NCBI GenBank assembly: GCA_965530755.1
Contig: CBESNA010000013.1
Span: 25,060 to 89,059, forward strand
Direction: 5' to 3'
Source of the DNA: SZUA-35 sp965530755
Lineage (GTDB): Bacteria > Actinomycetota > Acidimicrobiia > Acidimicrobiales > SZUA-35
Length of the DNA stretch: 64,000 nt
Part shown: piece by piece, positions 33,737-41,820 of the stretch
Position numbering within the stretch: position 1 is the stretch's first letter
How the letters are laid out: each line of letters begins with the position of its first letter
Position numbers and translations under genes: made by a program
The notes under the pieces: model-generated
Databases searched by the model: none
Told to the model about the DNA's origin: nothing
Seen by the model: the letters and a program-made list of their open reading frames with translations, nothing else

Positions 33737-34506
33737 ACCCGGCGACGACGCAGGCCCGTGGCCACCGCAAGGGCGCCGGCTCCTGCGACGACGACCCAGA
33801 GTGCTGAAGAGGGCAGGGCAGCAGAGGAGTCACCCACTGCGGTGCCGCCAGCTCCTGCAGCCACCGGGCCGGCCGGCGCCGTACCGGCAGCGACCAGCGT
33901 GGCGCAGCCGGCGGGAATGGTGGCTTCGAGCGGGAGCGATGCGTCGAGGGAGCTTGGAGCGTCGCCGTCGTACTCGCCGCTGCCATCCAGATCGATCCCG
34001 TGGACGACAACGATCATGTCTTCCAGGTTGTCAGCGAGTTCTTGTGGCACTTCGATCGTGCGGCTGTAGTCGTAGCTGCCGCCGCTGGCGACGGGAAAGG
34101 CCGTGATGGCGAGGGCATACGACTCGTCCGTCGGACCTTCGGTCACCAACGAAGCCTTCACCGCGCCATAGGAGGGGACACCCTCGACGGTGCTCACAAG
34201 TCCGTCACCGTCGACGTCGAGGGCGTCGGTCGGGCACGAACCCTCGTACTCGTACTCGCCGTGGAAGTGCTGCGCATGGACCAGGTCGACCACGCCATCG
34301 ATGCTCAGGGTGACCTCGGCGCTGGTGCCGGTGAGTGACACACTCACCTCACCACTGAGTCCCGAATCGTTGAGCTGGCCGAAGGTTCCCGTGAACTCCT
34401 CGGTGTCCTGGGCCGCTGCAGGTGAGGCGGCGACCAGCGTGAGCGCAGCTCCAGCTGCCAAGCAGCGGAAGACGTCGCGACGGAGCGAAGATGATGCGGT
34501 GTACAT
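33733..34506 (-). CDS. Secreted calcium-binding-loop protein with sorting-signal-like C-terminus
   Basis: A 257-residue protein: signal peptide (about 1-34, ending AAAQ), a beta domain resembling CHRD, two EF-hand-like loops (DVDGDGLVSTVEG and DLDGSGEYDGD) and a C-terminal LPSSA pentapeptide, hydrophobic helix and RRRR tail. That ending has the layout of a sortase signal but with LPSSA instead of LPxTG. Coupled to a sortase gene by a 4-bp overlap, so a substrate-enzyme pair is likely. ATG 34506 follows GAGAGGGA. Confidence 0.75.
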   Translation of the reverse strand: MYTASSSLRRDVFRCLAAGAALTLVAASPAAAQDTEEFTGTFGQLNDSGLSGEVSVSLTGTSAEVTLSIDGVVDLVHAQHFHGEYEYEGSCPTDALDVDGDGLVSTVEGVPSYGAVKASLVTEGPTDESYALAITAFPVASGGSYDYSRTIEVPQELADNLEDMIVVVHGIDLDGSGEYDGDAPSSLDASLPLEATIPAGCATLVAAGTAPAGPVAAGAGGTAVGDSSAALPSSALWVVVAGAGALAVATGLRRRRV

Positions 34507-34605
34507 GGTGAGGTCCCTCTCTTTGTGACGGCGACGCATTCGGCCGCCGTCCTGTCTCATTCGAAACTAGAGCAACGAGCGACAAGAGGCGACTCGGAGC
34601 TCACT

Positions 34606-36267
34606 TCACGCCAGGGCCTTTCCTTTGGACTTCGCCTTCCCCTTCTTCTTGGCCTTCGCTTTGGACTTGGACTTGGCGGGGGCCTTTGCCTTTGCCTTCG
34701 GCTTGGCGCTCGGCACCGTTGGTGCCGACTCGGTGTCGTCGGCGGTCACTGGTTCGAGCGGGCCTCGGCGCCCGGCCGGCGGCTCTTGGGGCACCGCCCA
34801 CTCCGCGCCGGTGGCGTCGAAGAGGTTCTTGACCTCGTCGATGTGGAGATCGACCAGGTCCCACAGATCGGGAACGAGGTCTCGATCGGCGACGAGACCG
34901 AAGTCGAGCCGATCCTCGTAGCTGTGCACGGTGATGTTCAGGCCCATGCCATTGGCGATCGTCGACACCGGGATGTAGTGATCGAGCTTTGCACCGGCGA
35001 AGTAAAGGGGCTGCCGTGGCCCGGGGACATTCGAGATCACGACATTGGCCGGCAGCATCACACGATCGGAGAGCCGCGACACCAACCGAACGGCCGCTGT
35101 CGCAACAAACGGTGAGGTGAAGTCGGTCGCCTCAGCGAGCGCGTCGGCCGGAACGAGCTCGAGCTGATGTTTGGCATTGACCATTGCCTGCCGGCAACGG
35201 GCGACCCGTTCCACTGGGTCGTCGCAGTCGGTGGGGAGCTCGGCGAAGATCGACGAGACGCGGTTTGTCCACGGGTCGGCCTCCTCACCGGTTCGGATCG
35301 AGACCGGGACCATTGCTCGAAGTGGCGCGTCGGGAAGCGCGTCGTGGCGGAGCAAGTACTCGCGCAGCGCGCCGGCGCAGATGGCCATCACGACATCGTT
35401 GACGGTCCCGCCGGTCGCGTCCTTCAACTGCTTGATGTTCGAGAGCGACTCCGAACGCATCGCGAAGCGCCGGTGCGGGCCGATCCTCTTGTTCCAAGGA
35501 GTGTGCGGAGCCTGGATGGTCGGCATGGAGATCCGCCCCAACTGTTCGTCGAGCGCCTCCGCCTGTTCCGATCGGCCGACGGCATTGGCCAGGACCTGCC
35601 TCGAGCGAGCAGCGATGCCGCTCAGGCTGTTGAGCCCTGCCTGATCTGCGAAGTTGCGGACGAGCCGGAGCTGGAGTCTTGCCGCCTTGACCGGGTTCAT
35701 GGCCAGGTGAGCCGCCGTCTGTTTCAGCAGCTCGGCATCAGTCGGGATCTCCTCACCCTCCCACTCGATGGGTTCGTATGGCCAGGGCGCATTGGGATCA
35801 GGCTGATTGAACATCTGCATCATCATCACGCCGGCCGCGCCGTCGATGGCTGCGTGATGCGTCTTGCTCAGGATGGCCCACCGTCCGTCGCCGAGTCCCT
35901 CGATGACATAGACCTCCCACAGCGGATGACTGCGATCCATCGGCCGCCCGATGATGCGGGCGACCTGCTCGGCGAGCTGATCGGCGCCTCCCGGAGGAGC
36001 GAGGCCGATCTCGCGGACGTGATAGTCGAGGTCGAAGTGAGGATCGTCGATCCAGTACGGATGGTCGAGCCCAAACGGGACGTCGACCACGCGTCGACGG
36101 AACGGCTCGACGTGACCGACGAGGGATCCGAAGCGTTCATGAACGACTCGATAGGGATCAAAATCGGGCGATGGGCGTTGATAGATACTGAGCCCATTCA
36201 CGTGCCCGTACGAGGTCGGTGTCTCCATGTAGAGGAACATGGCATCGAGACCACTGAGTTGTTTCAT
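34606..36267 (-). CDS. Second wax ester synthase/diacylglycerol acyltransferase with lysine-rich tail
   Basis: A 553-residue WS/DGAT with HHAAIDG (HHxxxDG), LDYHVREIGLAPPGG, PLWEVYVIEGL, the NDVVMAICAGALREYLL motif and the C-terminal VPGPRQPLYFAGAKL segment. It makes triacylglycerol or wax esters. Residues about 515-553 form a Lys/Ala/Ser tail (AKAKKKGKAKSKGKALA). It is transcribed alone, with GAAGG before the ATG. It is not a close copy of the WS/DGAT at 17.6 kb, so the shared tail type is notable. Confidence 0.92.
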   Translation of the reverse strand: MKQLSGLDAMFLYMETPTSYGHVNGLSIYQRPSPDFDPYRVVHERFGSLVGHVEPFRRRVVDVPFGLDHPYWIDDPHFDLDYHVREIGLAPPGGADQLAEQVARIIGRPMDRSHPLWEVYVIEGLGDGRWAILSKTHHAAIDGAAGVMMMQMFNQPDPNAPWPYEPIEWEGEEIPTDAELLKQTAAHLAMNPVKAARLQLRLVRNFADQAGLNSLSGIAARSRQVLANAVGRSEQAEALDEQLGRISMPTIQAPHTPWNKRIGPHRRFAMRSESLSNIKQLKDATGGTVNDVVMAICAGALREYLLRHDALPDAPLRAMVPVSIRTGEEADPWTNRVSSIFAELPTDCDDPVERVARCRQAMVNAKHQLELVPADALAEATDFTSPFVATAAVRLVSRLSDRVMLPANVVISNVPGPRQPLYFAGAKLDHYIPVSTIANGMGLNITVHSYEDRLDFGLVADRDLVPDLWDLVDLHIDEVKNLFDATGAEWAVPQEPPAGRRGPLEPVTADDTESAPTVPSAKPKAKAKAPAKSKSKAKAKKKGKAKSKGKALA

Positions 36268-36342
36268 GAGCGCCTTCCGCCGGCTGTCGAGAACGGTTGT
36301 TCGACCGTCACATCCTCGCCGATGGAGACGGCGTCTGCATAT

Positions 36343-36368
36343 CGATCACCAGCACTCCTCGTAGTGGA
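36343..36368 (-). pseudogene. Vestigial 3' end of an FNR-fusion gene
   Basis: These 26 bp match the end of the flavoprotein gene at 39204-39229 with one mismatch and, on the minus strand, encode HYEECW-stop against HYEEYW-stop. Nothing else of such a gene remains upstream. Probably the scar of a lost or rearranged paralogue. The surrounding 201-bp intergenic stretch (36268-36468) holds nothing else recognisable. Confidence 0.55.
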
Positions 36369-36468
36369 ACCCCCCTCTTTCCGTCCGCGCCGCTGACCAG
36401 GGGAACTCGGCAGCCGAATGTCAAATGAGGCGACGACTCCGACGCCTACCTAACGGGGCCTGCAGCCT

Positions 36469-37146
36469 TCAGTCGATGTCGAAGCAACCAGCAAGCGAGC
36501 CCCTCAAGTGCCAGTCATCATTCCTGAGCGTGTCGAGAGCGCTCCCGACCGTTCGCGCAGCGAGCCGGTCGTTGCCGGCGTCGCGATGCTCTGCTGCGAG
36601 CCGGAGCCCTCCCTCGATGACGCTGATCTGACGAGTTTCAGCGTCGAGACCTGCGAGGTCCGTCGTGTCGAGAAAACGACCCACCACATCAGCCAGAGCG
36701 ATCAGCTCCGGACCGGTCAGCGATTCAACGGGCCCGGACGAACCAACATCGAAGAGCTGACCGTCCAGCAGCTCGTCGAGCTCGGTCGCCAGAATCTGAC
36801 ACGAGACCTCGGGTGATCGGAGTGGCTTGTCGACCGAAGCGACCGGGTCAGAGCGGTCGGTGGTCACGCCCCACAACCCGGTCGCGATGATCGCGATGCC
36901 AGCGGCAGTGGCCAGCATCCGCCGTCCCAACCGGGGTCGGGCTGATGCGTTTGCCGACCGATCATCGAGCGAGATCAACTCGGCTCCAGGGTCAACCCCG
37001 TCAACCTGCGAGCCATCCCTTGTCCAGCGAGTAGACGCCACGATCGGCTCCACCTCGCCCCACACACGTTCGACGAAGTCCACCGACGGCTCGACTTCCT
37101 GGAGTTCAACGTCACTGAGTAGCCGTTCGATGTCAGCTCGCTCCAT
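36469..37146 (-). CDS. Anti-sigma factor-like membrane protein
   Basis: A 225-residue protein with an acidic N-terminal part (VELQEVEPSVDFVERVW), one transmembrane helix (RRMLATAAGIAIIATGLWGV, about residues 80-100) and an extracytoplasmic helical domain with two Cys. It follows an ECF sigma gene with a 14-bp overlap and has AAGGAGG before ATG 37146. It lacks a zinc anti-sigma motif, so the assignment rests on topology and context. The sensed signal is unknown. Confidence 0.72.
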   Translation of the reverse strand: MERADIERLLSDVELQEVEPSVDFVERVWGEVEPIVASTRWTRDGSQVDGVDPGAELISLDDRSANASARPRLGRRMLATAAGIAIIATGLWGVTTDRSDPVASVDKPLRSPEVSCQILATELDELLDGQLFDVGSSGPVESLTGPELIALADVVGRFLDTTDLAGLDAETRQISVIEGGLRLAAEHRDAGNDRLAARTVGSALDTLRNDDWHLRGSLAGCFDID

Positions 37147-37648
37147 GTCGGCCTCCTTCGGTAGCTGCGTCGTCGTAGGCCTTGCGGAAGGCTCGGCGAG
37201 CCCGAGCGAGGGCCGACTCGATCGCCACCTGCGATCGTCCGGTTGCGTCAGCGAGTTCGGCGATCGGCATGCCATCGATGTGATGGAGAATCAGCAGGGT
37301 GCGATGGCGGTCGTTCAGCCCGTCGAGAGCAGACAGCACGGCGGTGTTCCGGAGGTCGATCGAGTGATCGGCCGCTGGCGCAGACGTCCGACCGAATCGC
37401 TCGACCACGAGATGCGCCTTCGACTTCCGAATCGATTGAGCTCGCCAGCGATCGATGACCTTGTTCTTGCACACGGAGATCAACCACCCGGTCGTGAGCT
37501 CACGCCCGACGTGATCTCGATGGGCGAGCGCTGCCGCTTGGAACACGTCCGCCGTGACGTCTTCAGCGTCGGCTGGGCCGAGCCGTTGCGCAGCGAACGA
37601 GAAGACGACCCGCACGTTCGCTCGGTAGAACGCCTCGAAGTCTGCCAC
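37133..37648 (-). CDS. ECF RNA polymerase sigma factor
   Basis: A 171-residue ECF sigma factor: region 2 at about 1-65 (FEAFYRANVRVVFSFAAQRL, AEDVTADVFQAAA, GWLISVCKNKVIDRWR) and region 4 at about 105-158 (LNDRHRTLLILHHIDGM, VAIESALARARRAF). It is followed by an overlapping membrane protein that is probably its anti-sigma factor. GTG start at 37648; the 175-bp gap to the divergent lipoprotein gene may contain the regulated promoter, but no motif stands out. Confidence 0.9.
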   Translation of the reverse strand: MADFEAFYRANVRVVFSFAAQRLGPADAEDVTADVFQAAALAHRDHVGRELTTGWLISVCKNKVIDRWRAQSIRKSKAHLVVERFGRTSAPAADHSIDLRNTAVLSALDGLNDRHRTLLILHHIDGMPIAELADATGRSQVAIESALARARRAFRKAYDDAATEGGRHGAS

Positions 37649-37823
37649 GGTGGGCGTAGCGGTCCTTGCTCCGTCGGAGCCTGTGGTCCGGTCGGTGCCG
37701 GAGAGAGAGTGGGGCGTCGAGGTGATGAGAGTTCCATCGATTCACGACCAACGGAGCTGTCGGTCGGAAAAAGAATCGTCCCACGATCGACGGCTCGGCG
37801 CGTGCTGGATCGATGGAGGTGGC

Positions 37824-39140
37824 ATGGGACCGACCCGCCGATTCATGTTCATCAGCTGCTTCTGCCTTGTCGCAGCTGCTTGCCAATCAACCGATCAGAC
37901 CGATCTCCTCGCCGAAAATACGACGACCTCGGCGACTGAGGACACGACGACCTCGATCGCCACTGCCGACTCAGTCGTGGAGGCGGCTGACCAGCAAGCA
38001 GCGACCGAGGCCGACTTCGACATCTGGTACGCCGACGTCGACAAGGCAGTCGACGACTATCAGGCCGCCTTGAACGCTGACTTCGCTGCCGGCTTCGATC
38101 GCTTGGTTGAAGGCGAGCGACAGTTCGCTGTCTTCGGGGAGTTCTTCGTTTCCACCGCAGCGATCAGCCGGGTTGCCCTCGACACGTTGCCCGCTTCGCT
38201 GGGCGACACCGAACTCGACCCGCTGTATACCGCGTTCGTGGCCAGCGTCGAGCAGAAGGCGGTAGGCAATGAGGCAGGCGCCGAGGTCTACGAGGGTGAT
38301 CCTGATGCGTTTGAGGAGGCCTTCAACTCGCCCTTCGAGCCGGGCGACATCTTCGCCCAACGAGACGATGCGGCTGTCGAGTTCGAGCGTGCGTGCCTGG
38401 CCCTGAGCGAGGCCGCAACGGCGCTTGGCCAAGAGCCTCTCGACTGCTTCGGGCTGGAGAACACCGTCGAGCCGGAGGCAACGGGTGATGACTTCGTGGT
38501 CCTCGAGGTTGGAGACTCAGTCGATCTGCAGATCGGGGAAGTGGCGCTCACCTACGAAGCGACGGTCACCACAGAACGCGCCGACTGGGGCGATGACTGG
38601 TTGGCTGCGAACGACCAGCCGGGCTACCAACGAACGTGGTGGCTCGGCATGCCCGAGGGCCTTGCCGACCCGAACGGAGAGCTCGCGCTGGAGACAGTCC
38701 TCGAGGCAGTTCCGTTCTCGCTCGATCTCGATCCGTGGTTGGCTGACTTCCAAGCGATCTCGGTACTCAGCTCAGGCGAAGACCAGATCGGCGGGTTGGA
38801 AGCTCGATACTGGGACATCTACATCGACGCAGCAGCGCTCGAGCCGTTCGCCGACCCGATCATCGCTGTGGTGAAGGCGAACGCCGGGAACCCGGTGGGC
38901 GGCATACAGCTTGCATTCGACGCCGGATGGCGGATGTGGACGATCGACCATCCCGCAGGCCCGGTTCTGTACATCCAAACCGCATTCATCGATACATCGG
39001 TGACAGATTCCGCGTTCGAGAACATGACTGAGGAACAGTCCGAAGCCGGATTGTGGCCAGACATCGACCCTCAGATCTACGCCGCCGCCATCGCCACGCT
39101 CGAAGGCCATTCAGCTGGCCTCACCTTCAACGTCGATTGA
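37824..39140 (+). CDS. Lipoprotein of unknown function
   Basis: A 438-residue lipoprotein: signal peptide with lipobox VAAAC, Thr-rich linker, an alpha-helical middle part (YQAALNADFAAGFDRLVEGE) and a C-terminal beta-rich domain beginning near GDSVDLQIGEVALTYEAT. No family recognised. ATG 37824 has GGAGGT upstream; frames open further to 37650 lack coding character. It is divergent from the ECF/anti-sigma pair and may belong to its regulon. Confidence 0.75.
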   Translation: MGPTRRFMFISCFCLVAAACQSTDQTDLLAENTTTSATEDTTTSIATADSVVEAADQQAATEADFDIWYADVDKAVDDYQAALNADFAAGFDRLVEGERQFAVFGEFFVSTAAISRVALDTLPASLGDTELDPLYTAFVASVEQKAVGNEAGAEVYEGDPDAFEEAFNSPFEPGDIFAQRDDAAVEFERACLALSEAATALGQEPLDCFGLENTVEPEATGDDFVVLEVGDSVDLQIGEVALTYEATVTTERADWGDDWLAANDQPGYQRTWWLGMPEGLADPNGELALETVLEAVPFSLDLDPWLADFQAISVLSSGEDQIGGLEARYWDIYIDAAALEPFADPIIAVVKANAGNPVGGIQLAFDAGWRMWTIDHPAGPVLYIQTAFIDTSVTDSAFENMTEEQSEAGLWPDIDPQIYAAAIATLEGHSAGLTFNVD

Positions 39141-39206
39141 TGCAGATCAGCAGCTGCCACCATCCGAATTGGAGGCTGCCGACCACGCACGACTCTCCTA
39201 GGTCGA

Positions 39207-40985
39207 TCACCAGTACTCCTCGTAGTGGACGTTGCCCGGCGACGTGCGCTGATCGATGGTGAAGCCGCGCTCCAGCAGGATCCCGACCGCACCCTTCGTC
39301 TCGGGGAGGTGCTCCTCGCCGTCCTCGCCCTTCTCGGGCAGGCCGATCATCGACGGATTGCCGCAGAGGAACACGTTGGTGTTCGCCGGATCGAGCTCGA
39401 CACCGAACGCCTCGGCGAAGCCGTCGTTGGCGAGCACGTCCTGGATGTATCGCTTCGGGACATCGTCCTCGCGGGTCGGCAGCGGGAGGTAGTGATAGTT
39501 CGGGTAGCGCTGCTCGAGCTCACGATGTTTGTCGAGGTAGCCGAGATCGGCCCAGCGCCGGACCGACACCGCCGACAGGATCGGCCCGGAGTGACCCTTG
39601 CGCAGCAGCTCGACCAACATCGCGTTGTGCGGCGCTTCGCCGGTGCCCGTCGACAGGAACACCACCGTCGTCGATGGATCGGTCACCGCCGAGAGCGTGT
39701 AGCGACCGGCCACCTTCGGTCCGAGGTAGATCCGGTCTCCCGGTCGTTTCAGCGCGAGGCGAGGGGTGAGGCCCGGCACGTTCTCCGGCGTCGGTTTCAC
39801 CAGCACGATGTAGAACTCGAGTTCGTCGTTGCTCGGTTCGTCTGTGAGATAGCCAGAGCTCTCGAGCATCCGCGACGAGATGGAGTACGAGCGGCGGATC
39901 AGCTTCTCCCACTTGTCCTCGATGCCGGGATCGGTGGCGTCGTCGATCCTGTGCTCCCAGTGGCCGAGCCCGAGTGTGGCGTACTGACCGGGGAGGAAGG
40001 AGGTGTCGCCGTCGTCCGGCTTGACCCGCAGAGTCCAGAGGTCGGAGTGGGTCGGCTCGAAGTTCGTGATCGTGGCGTTGTAGTAGAGCGCACGCAGTTC
40101 CTCCTGCGCCCCCTCGTGGCGGCGCCGCAGCCGATGGGCATCGGGCACCGCAGCGTCGAGCTCGGGGAAGCAGGCGGCAGCGAGGTCGACGCCGATGCGC
40201 CAACCGGGCGAAGTTGGAATCGTCTCGTCGCCGGTCGGCTCGCCCAGAAAGAAGACCTTGCCGGAGGCGGCAGCATCGTCGGAGAGCCCGACGGCGGCTG
40301 CACTCTCGGTCTGGCGGGGCGAGGCGAACACGACTTGGTCGAACTGGAGATCGGGCGTCCGTCGGTCATCGAAGAACGCCATCGGGTAGCCCTCGACATC
40401 ACCGATGGCATCTGGTGCATGACGGTAGAGGACGGTGGCGCGACGTTCGCGTTCGAGCCGGCGCAACAGATTGTCACCGCCGGGCGAGAGGCGGGCCGGA
40501 TCGAGACCTTTTGCTGCCAGCACGACTCGACCCCCGGCATCGACAGCAGCGGCCATGAGTTCGATGGCGTTGTCGGTCGTGCCGATGACGAGCACGTCGT
40601 CACCCTCGCTGACGGCCGAGATGTCATCGACAGCGATGCGATGGTCGATGGCCACCTCGATGTCGGGCGACCATCCTTCGAGCGGCGGACGCTGGGCGAC
40701 GACACAGGCTCGGGTGAGGTAGGCCAGCCGGTTGGTGGTGACGACCAGGAGGTCCGCCTCACCGTCGCGCTTCAGCAACTCGATCGACTCGACGGATTCT
40801 CCGAGACCGACATCGAGCTGGTTCTCGGCGACCAGGCTTGGAAACACCACCGAGCTGCTTGGCTCGATGATGCGCACCAGACCGAGGCCGGATCGGAGCG
40901 ACGAGATCGCCACCGACAGCCCACCCGCCGAACCACCGATCACCACCAGGTCGTAGGCGACATTCATCTCATTGGCGTTCGTCAT
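39207..40985 (-). CDS. Flavoprotein-ferredoxin:NADP+ reductase fusion
   Basis: A 592-residue two-part protein. Residues about 1-290 form a Rossmann FAD/NAD-type domain (LVVIGGSAGGLSVAISSLRS; later LVIGTTDNAIELMAAAV and a KVFFLGEP segment) without a thioredoxin-reductase CxxC. Residues about 300-592 are a plant/bacterial FNR module: FLPGQYATLGLG, RRSYSISS (FAD), VFLSTGTGEAPHNAML (NADP) and C-terminal NVHYEEYW. The fusion could move electrons from NADPH to a partner through two flavins. ATG 40985 follows GGGAG. Relatives of the second half pair with ferredoxins. Confidence 0.83.
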   Translation of the reverse strand: MTNANEMNVAYDLVVIGGSAGGLSVAISSLRSGLGLVRIIEPSSSVVFPSLVAENQLDVGLGESVESIELLKRDGEADLLVVTTNRLAYLTRACVVAQRPPLEGWSPDIEVAIDHRIAVDDISAVSEGDDVLVIGTTDNAIELMAAAVDAGGRVVLAAKGLDPARLSPGGDNLLRRLERERRATVLYRHAPDAIGDVEGYPMAFFDDRRTPDLQFDQVVFASPRQTESAAAVGLSDDAAASGKVFFLGEPTGDETIPTSPGWRIGVDLAAACFPELDAAVPDAHRLRRRHEGAQEELRALYYNATITNFEPTHSDLWTLRVKPDDGDTSFLPGQYATLGLGHWEHRIDDATDPGIEDKWEKLIRRSYSISSRMLESSGYLTDEPSNDELEFYIVLVKPTPENVPGLTPRLALKRPGDRIYLGPKVAGRYTLSAVTDPSTTVVFLSTGTGEAPHNAMLVELLRKGHSGPILSAVSVRRWADLGYLDKHRELEQRYPNYHYLPLPTREDDVPKRYIQDVLANDGFAEAFGVELDPANTNVFLCGNPSMIGLPEKGEDGEEHLPETKGAVGILLERGFTIDQRTSPGNVHYEEYW

Positions 40986-41067
40986 CAACACTCCCGGCTT
41001 CGTGACTGCACGGACGTTACTGAACCCTCCGGTTCCGGTCGAAACCGCCGCCGGTCGACGTCGCCAG

Positions 41068-41730
41068 TCAGACGGTCTGGCGGATGCGATCCAGCGCCTC
41101 GATCAAGGCAGGGCCTTCGGTCGGATCGACACCGACGATCGAGAGCATGATGCGAAGTTGGTGGGCCCGAGTCGGACGGCGAGCAGCGCCGCGCATGGCC
41201 AGCCCGGTGCGCATCCACTGCACGACCGAGCCCAGGACCGCATCGGTGAGGGCCATGAGGTCGTGTTCGGCGAATCGGCCACTGCTGATGCCGTCGGAAA
41301 GTGCACCGCTGACAAGAGTGCGCACTCGGTCGCGGAACTCCGGAACGGTGGCGAGGAGGGCAACGAAAGCAGACGCCGATGCAGGGTCGTCATCGACGAG
41401 GCTCAGGAGCTGGGATGCCCCGAGCAGAACTCGCATCGCAGGGTCGTGTTCGATGACAGCGAGCGTGTCGCGCCCGATCTCCACCCCGGTGCTGAGCTCA
41501 CCAGTGACCGCCTCGACCAGGTCGTCGATCGAGAGAAAGTGGTTGTAGAAGGTGCCGCTGGAGACGTGAGCCTCGCGGGCGATCTCGCCAACGGTGGCCC
41601 CGTCTGGTCCCTTGTCGGCGAGGACGATCATGCCGGCGCCGATGAGGGCACGACGGGTCCTGGCCCGCTTGCGCGGGTACCCGTCTGTCGGGCGTGTCTG
41701 GTCCATCGGGGTGGAGGTCACAAGATTCAT
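41068..41730 (-). CDS. TetR-family regulator
   Basis: A 220-residue TetR protein with HTH at about residues 20-70 (RRALIGAGMIVLADKGPDGA, VGEIAREAHVSSGTFYNHF). It is divergent from the PHA synthase gene, sharing an AT-rich promoter, so it probably controls PHA synthesis. Starts at 41730 or 41706 (MDQ) are possible. Ligand unknown. Confidence 0.87.
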   Translation of the reverse strand: MNLVTSTPMDQTRPTDGYPRKRARTRRALIGAGMIVLADKGPDGATVGEIAREAHVSSGTFYNHFLSIDDLVEAVTGELSTGVEIGRDTLAVIEHDPAMRVLLGASQLLSLVDDDPASASAFVALLATVPEFRDRVRTLVSGALSDGISSGRFAEHDLMALTDAVLGSVVQWMRTGLAMRGAARRPTRAHQLRIMLSIVGVDPTEGPALIEALDRIRQTV

Positions 41731-41732
41731 TA

Positions 41733-41762
41733 TTGACGATGATGCCCAAAATTGCATATATT
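41733..41762 (+). promoter_or_regulatory. Sigma-70-type promoter of the PHA synthase
   Basis: TTGACG (41733-41738), 18 nt, TATATT (41757-41762), in one of the few AT-rich stretches of the window, 58 bp before phaC. It overlaps the TetR start, so the repressor could act here. Confidence 0.6.
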
Positions 41763-41820
41763 GTTCAGAATTGTTCGGAGCACGCTCCGATCACCACCAC
41801 GCCACCGCAGAGGAAACGCC

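Noticed and set aside
39225..41150. Long plus-strand ORF (641 codons) opposite the FNR fusion.
   Set aside because: Arg/Gly/Asp-rich translation without family motifs; a codon-bias shadow of the flavoprotein gene in GC-rich DNA.
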